Part shown: positions 59,801-64,000 of the stretch, piece after piece | Layout: each line of letters begins with the position of its first letter | Position numbering within the stretch: the stretch's first letter is position 1 | Source: Piromyces finnis | Taxonomy: Eukaryota > Neocallimastigomycota > Neocallimastigomycetes > Neocallimastigales > Neocallimastigaceae | Length of the DNA stretch: 64,000 nt | NCBI GenBank assembly: GCA_002104945.1 | Contig: MCFH01000053.1 | Location: forward strand, 1 to 64,000 | Direction of reading: 5' to 3' | Made by a program: the position numbers and the translations under genes | The notes under the pieces: model-generated | What the model was told of the DNA's origin: nothing | What the model saw: only the letters and a program-made list of their open reading frames with translations | Database searches by the model: none

Positions 59801-60886
59801 CTTTTCAAGATTATTTTGAATTAAAATCTCTCTTTTTATAACATTATTTATTACGTATTTGTAATTTCCAACAATTTTCTCAACATCATCATTAGATATA
59901 TATTTTAAATTAGAATCATTATCATTATTATTTATGTTATTATTACTAAAAACGCAATGATTTACAGTTGAAACAATATTTAATTTTCTCTTATCAGGAT
60001 TTATTTCATTATTTTCGTTATTTAACATTAAGCTTGAAGAACTAATTTCTTTTCCTGTTAATTTTTAAATACATTATATATAAATGATATATTATTTAAT
60101 CAAATATTAATTTATGTAAAAAAATTCCATTAAAAAATTATTTTATATTATATTCATTTATAAGCAATATTTTAATTGCTTTTAAAAAAAAAATAAAAAA
60201 AAAAGTCAATTACCTTTAATATTATGTAAATTAGAAGATTTTGAAATATTTAAATTTCCAAAAATTAATTTTGAAGATGATTCTTGGGTATAATTGTTAT
60301 TGGTTAAATTTGAATCTTCATCTCTATTATCTTCTAGCTTCTTTGTCTCTATTGGTTCTTTTTCTTTTTTTAAAGAATTTTTATCTAAACTATTAAATAT
60401 ATCATTAAATGATGAATTTACCACATTCACTTTTGATTTTGGTTGCATTTGATTGAATGCTAAGTAGGAAGCTATTGAAGACGATGAATTTGAAATAGAT
60501 GAAGAAAATAGATTGGAATAAATACTATTTTTACTTACAAATTTATTTTCATTTTGAATTTTGTCATTTGATGATAATGAGTTTTGTTGACTAGTATTTG
60601 ATTGTTTATCATTTGTTTTATTTAATTCTCCAAAATGTATATTAATGCCATTAATATTATCTAAATGGCTTTGCAAAGAATCAGAAAAGTTAAAATTATT
60701 GGTTAATAATGATTTTGCTAAAGAAGAGGTACTTGAAGTATTAATTGTACTTGAATTTACATTTTTTATGTCAATTATTGAATGAGAAGGGGAAGATGAT
60801 ACATTTTGTATTGTTGAAGTTGTATTTGAAATTTCATTGCTATTTATATTATTATTTTCATTTACGTTAGTATTTTCAATTTTCAT
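56855..60886 (-). CDS. BTB-like / Cys-cluster / F-box / leucine-rich-repeat protein
   Basis: Likely a substrate receptor of an SCF-type ubiquitin ligase. Two exons, 60214-60886 and 56855-60054, joined by a GTAATT...ACAG intron, total 3873 nt, 1290 aa. Residues 1-510 are Ser/Asn-rich and disordered. Residues about 539-660 (CELTINTQNFIYLNKLNPIF, then SLRIKFNLESSVILSKILLF) resemble a diverged BTB fold. At about 682-722 is a cysteine cluster CSKC, HECQC, CKKC that could bind zinc. The F-box starts at about 759: LDTLPPEILLNIFDQFN. Irregular leucine-rich repeats run from about 800 to the end (for example LKSLRLEFVPTI, LNTLNVLQCDNF, LEWLLLEDCNNI). The reading frame across the intron is continuous (NIKGKEISSSS). 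The BTB and zinc assignments are tentative; F-box and LRR are well supported. Confidence 0.85.
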
Positions 60887-63800
60887 ATTAATGAATCTAT
60901 ATTATTCTCAAAAAAGACAATAAAAATATTTTATATATTATATATAATTAATGCTTTTTATTTTTAGCTTTTTTTTTTTCTTCTATCTTTTCAAAATTAA
61001 AATATTAATTAATCTGGTACTCCTTAGTGTGATTAATGAATATGATATAGTGATATAATTATTTTTTGAAAATAAAATGATAGTTATTTCAATAGTATTA
61101 ATATATTAATAATAGATGTTTTTTTTTTTTTGGAAATTAAAAAATAATATATTAAACCAGGTAAAGAATTAGAATATTATTATTCATTAAAATCTTTGAA
61201 ATATAGAAATGAATGATGATCAAATACTTAGGTATTTTTCTTTATTATGCATAAATTAAAATGAAGATTAAAAAAAAAGAAAAGAGAAAAAAAAAAAAAA
61301 AACAGTTAACTTCAACAATAACTATTTTTTCATGAATTATATTTTATATTGAATGGATATAAAGAAAAAAAAAGTCTTTTTTTTCAAAAAATATATATAT
61401 ATATTAAAAAAAAAAAAAAAAAAAGAAAAACTATGGTTTAAATTTTTATCATTGTCGCTGATGTTAAAATATTTTATTTAAATTCATGTAATCTTAATTT
61501 CTAATGTTATAAATAATAATAATAATAAATGGATAATATTGAATTGTGATATTAAATCAATATACAAATTTAATTAAATTAAAAGAATTATTTTAAATTA
61601 ATTAAAGGAGAGAAAAATAAAAAGAGAAGTGTATGAGATAAAAAATATTTTTAAAAAAATTAATATATAAACTTTTCTTTTATAATTATTGATTTTAATT
61701 TTTAATAATCATCATCAATAATGAAGTAAAGTATAAATTATCTTTTCTTTTTCATTTATAATAATATTTAAAATTCAAACTCTATTATTTATATTATAAT
61801 AATCTTTTCATAATTACATAATTAAAAAAAAAAAAAAAAAGATATTATCATTTAAATACAACCTTCTTTAAATTAAATTGAATATATTCTATTTATATTA
61901 ACATATGAATTAAAATATATATTAATTATATTATTTAATTTATAAAAAATGGATATAACTTTATTTTTCTAATATGTGACATTTTAAATATATATATTTT
62001 TACTTGAAATTTTTAATGATGTATTGAATGATTTTATTACCAGGTACTAAATTTTATAATTTATGAAAAATGAATAAATTGTATTTTCTTTTTAATTATT
62101 ATTTATTTATATAAATTTAATAAGATGTTCTTATTTATGATAAAAATTAATAACTAATCCATACTTAATATATATATATAATTATTTTTAAAAAAAAAAA
62201 TTAAAAGTATTTTGTCAAACTTTTTTTTTTGTTTTTTAAAAAAATGTTTAGTAATAATTAAACTAATTATTTTTAAATTATTTTATTAATGTAATTAATT
62301 TAAATTAATTTCTTTGGAAAATAAAAATTTATGAAAATGACACATTTACATGATATGATAAAATGATAATTTAAATTTTGTAAATTTTAAATAATTAAGT
62401 TTTATACTAAATAAAATCTTTTTTTTTTTTTTTAAATCATAACTTTTCTTTATTTAATTTAATTATATTTGAACCGAATTTACAAATTATTTAGTTAACT
62501 TAAATTTAAATTTAAATTCACCAATAATTTACGTTTTTTGAAATTAAAATGAAGTTTTAATTAGGATATACAATCTATATTTAATAATCATTATTAATAG
62601 TATTCTTTTTATAATGAATTTAAAGAAGGATGATTTACTTTAAAAATTTTAAATTATAATACTAACAAATAGTTAAAGGATTAATACTTTTTTGGTAGTT
62701 GTTTTTTCCATATAATTAAAAACACTATTAATGTTATTAAAACATCTCTTGAATATAATATTTTCATTATTAAAAATGAGTTTGTTAATACAAAATTTAT
62801 AAAAGGTTAGAAAACGACAAACAACACATCTAAAAATTCATAATGGCCATATTTTTGTATACATGTTATATATATAAATAATATATAAAAAGAAATTTTT
62901 TAAAACATATATATATATATAATAGTATATGGATGGTTACTTGTTTTATAATTAGTATATTGATTTAAAAATAATAATATGATTAAATAATTATTAAGAA
63001 AAACAACAAGATAAACTATTCATTCTAATAACAATAGGAAACGCTTATAATTAAAAAAAAATAATAATAATCTATTATCATTTGAATATTTTTGATTTAA
63101 TAATTATAGAACTTTCATATCCTCTTTTGTAATTTATTTATTTAATTAATTCTTTTTAATTTTATATTTTCCTATTAATTAAATTAAATAGTAATTATAT
63201 TACTAAAAATTATGATAACACAGAATTACATTTACCTTTTTTTTTTTTTTTTCTTTTTAATAACCTTGAAATAATTTTAAACCTTAATTATAATAATTAA
63301 GGAAATTTAAAAGAAAATTTAAAAAAAGTAAAAATAAATAGTAAAAAAAAAAAAAGTTTATACACTTTTGTACAATCGTTTAACTTTGTTGTATTAAAAT
63401 ATTTTCTGATTATAATATTTTAAAAACATTATATATTTATTTCAAATATAAATCATTTCATATTAATATAGACATATGTATTTTTTTAATTTTAGACCCA
63501 AACTATTAGCTTTTAGTAAACCTTTTTTAGTTTTTTTTTTGTTTTTCTTTTTTTTTTTTATTATCTTTTTTTATTGTTTTTTTTTTTTTTAATTTTTTTA
63601 AAAATAATATTTACTTTATCTGTAGTTAATATTATTTTTTTTCAATAAAAATTATTCTCTTAAATAAATTAATAAAAGAAAAAAATAACTATATTATATT
63701 TAATATTATTTTACATTCTATTTATCAATATTTTAAAAAAGTAATTTAATTTTTTCATTACTTTACTAGATTATTAAACATATTAAAATATCGATAAAAT

Positions 63801-64000
63801 CTTCTAAAGTCATGCATGCTTTATATTTTAATTATTAACTTTTGGGTAATATTTTTAATTTTTTTTTCTTGTTATTGTAATATTACTAATTTATAGTATT
63901 ATTATTTTCTATATATTTATAATTTATTCTATTTTAACCACTTTAAATTCTTTAATTTAAAGATTCGAAAACAGTGGAAAGGAAGTTGTATAAACCAGCG
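60887..64000. other. Long gene-free A/T region at window end
   Basis: More than 3 kb of A/T sequence with numerous A- and T-tracts (for example 61280-61301, 61405-61424, 63533-63590). No ORF above background. Only the last ~40 bases, from 63961, are visibly less AT-rich and could begin an exon that continues outside. Confidence 0.55.

Noticed and set aside
61210-61233. Possible first exon (MNDDQILR then GTATTT) on the plus strand
   Set aside because: No downstream coding exon in the next 2.7 kb, far longer than any intron elsewhere in the window.

Overview
The window is a very AT-rich (visibly well over 80 % A+T) eukaryotic nuclear segment with short GTAAxx...AG introns, long (AAT)n and (AAAT)n tracts, asparagine-rich proteins and large empty intergenic gaps. 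A PX-PH-RhoGAP protein, paired acyltransferase-3 membrane proteins and possible flagellar content make an anaerobic gut fungus (Neocallimastigomycota) the best guess. A dictyostelid-like genome is the main alternative. This assignment is inference from composition and gene content.

Layout. 1-11342 (-): one very long, many-exon coiled-coil gene, open at the window start. 12190-14975 (-): makorin-like RING/CCCH protein with an apparent one-base frameshift in a homopolymer. 16489-16981 (+): elongin B-like. 17406-18495 (-): SDE2, with its ubiquitin-like domain and GGKGG processing site. 18.5-20.5 kb: microsatellites. 20508-21964 (+): CUE-domain protein in ten small exons. 23895-29720 (+): clathrin heavy chain. 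30824-31744 (+): a decayed coding fragment. 32286-36380 (-): Bem3-like PX-PH-RhoGAP. 38443-39354 (+): ribosomal protein L11 (uL5). 40903-44215 (+): NTF2/SnoaL-like domain with a long tail carrying a repeated short motif. 44655-45388 (+): HINT3-like HIT protein. 46237-48524 (+): argininosuccinate lyase. 49160-50509 (-): ankyrin protein. 51247-52707 and 54058-55344 (-): two acyltransferase-3 paralogues. 56855-60886 (-): BTB-like/F-box/LRR protein. 60887-64000: no gene seen.

Exon models were built by hand from splice signals. For every recognised multi-exon gene the summed coding length is divisible by three and close to family size; the one exception is the makorin-like gene, which closes only if one base is added in a T6 run. 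There is no operon logic. Four consecutive genes between 12 and 22 kb (makorin-like, elongin B, SDE2, CUE protein) all belong to ubiquitin biology, and the F-box protein near the right end adds a fifth. The rest is housekeeping: endocytosis, translation, arginine synthesis and Rho/Cdc42 polarity control.
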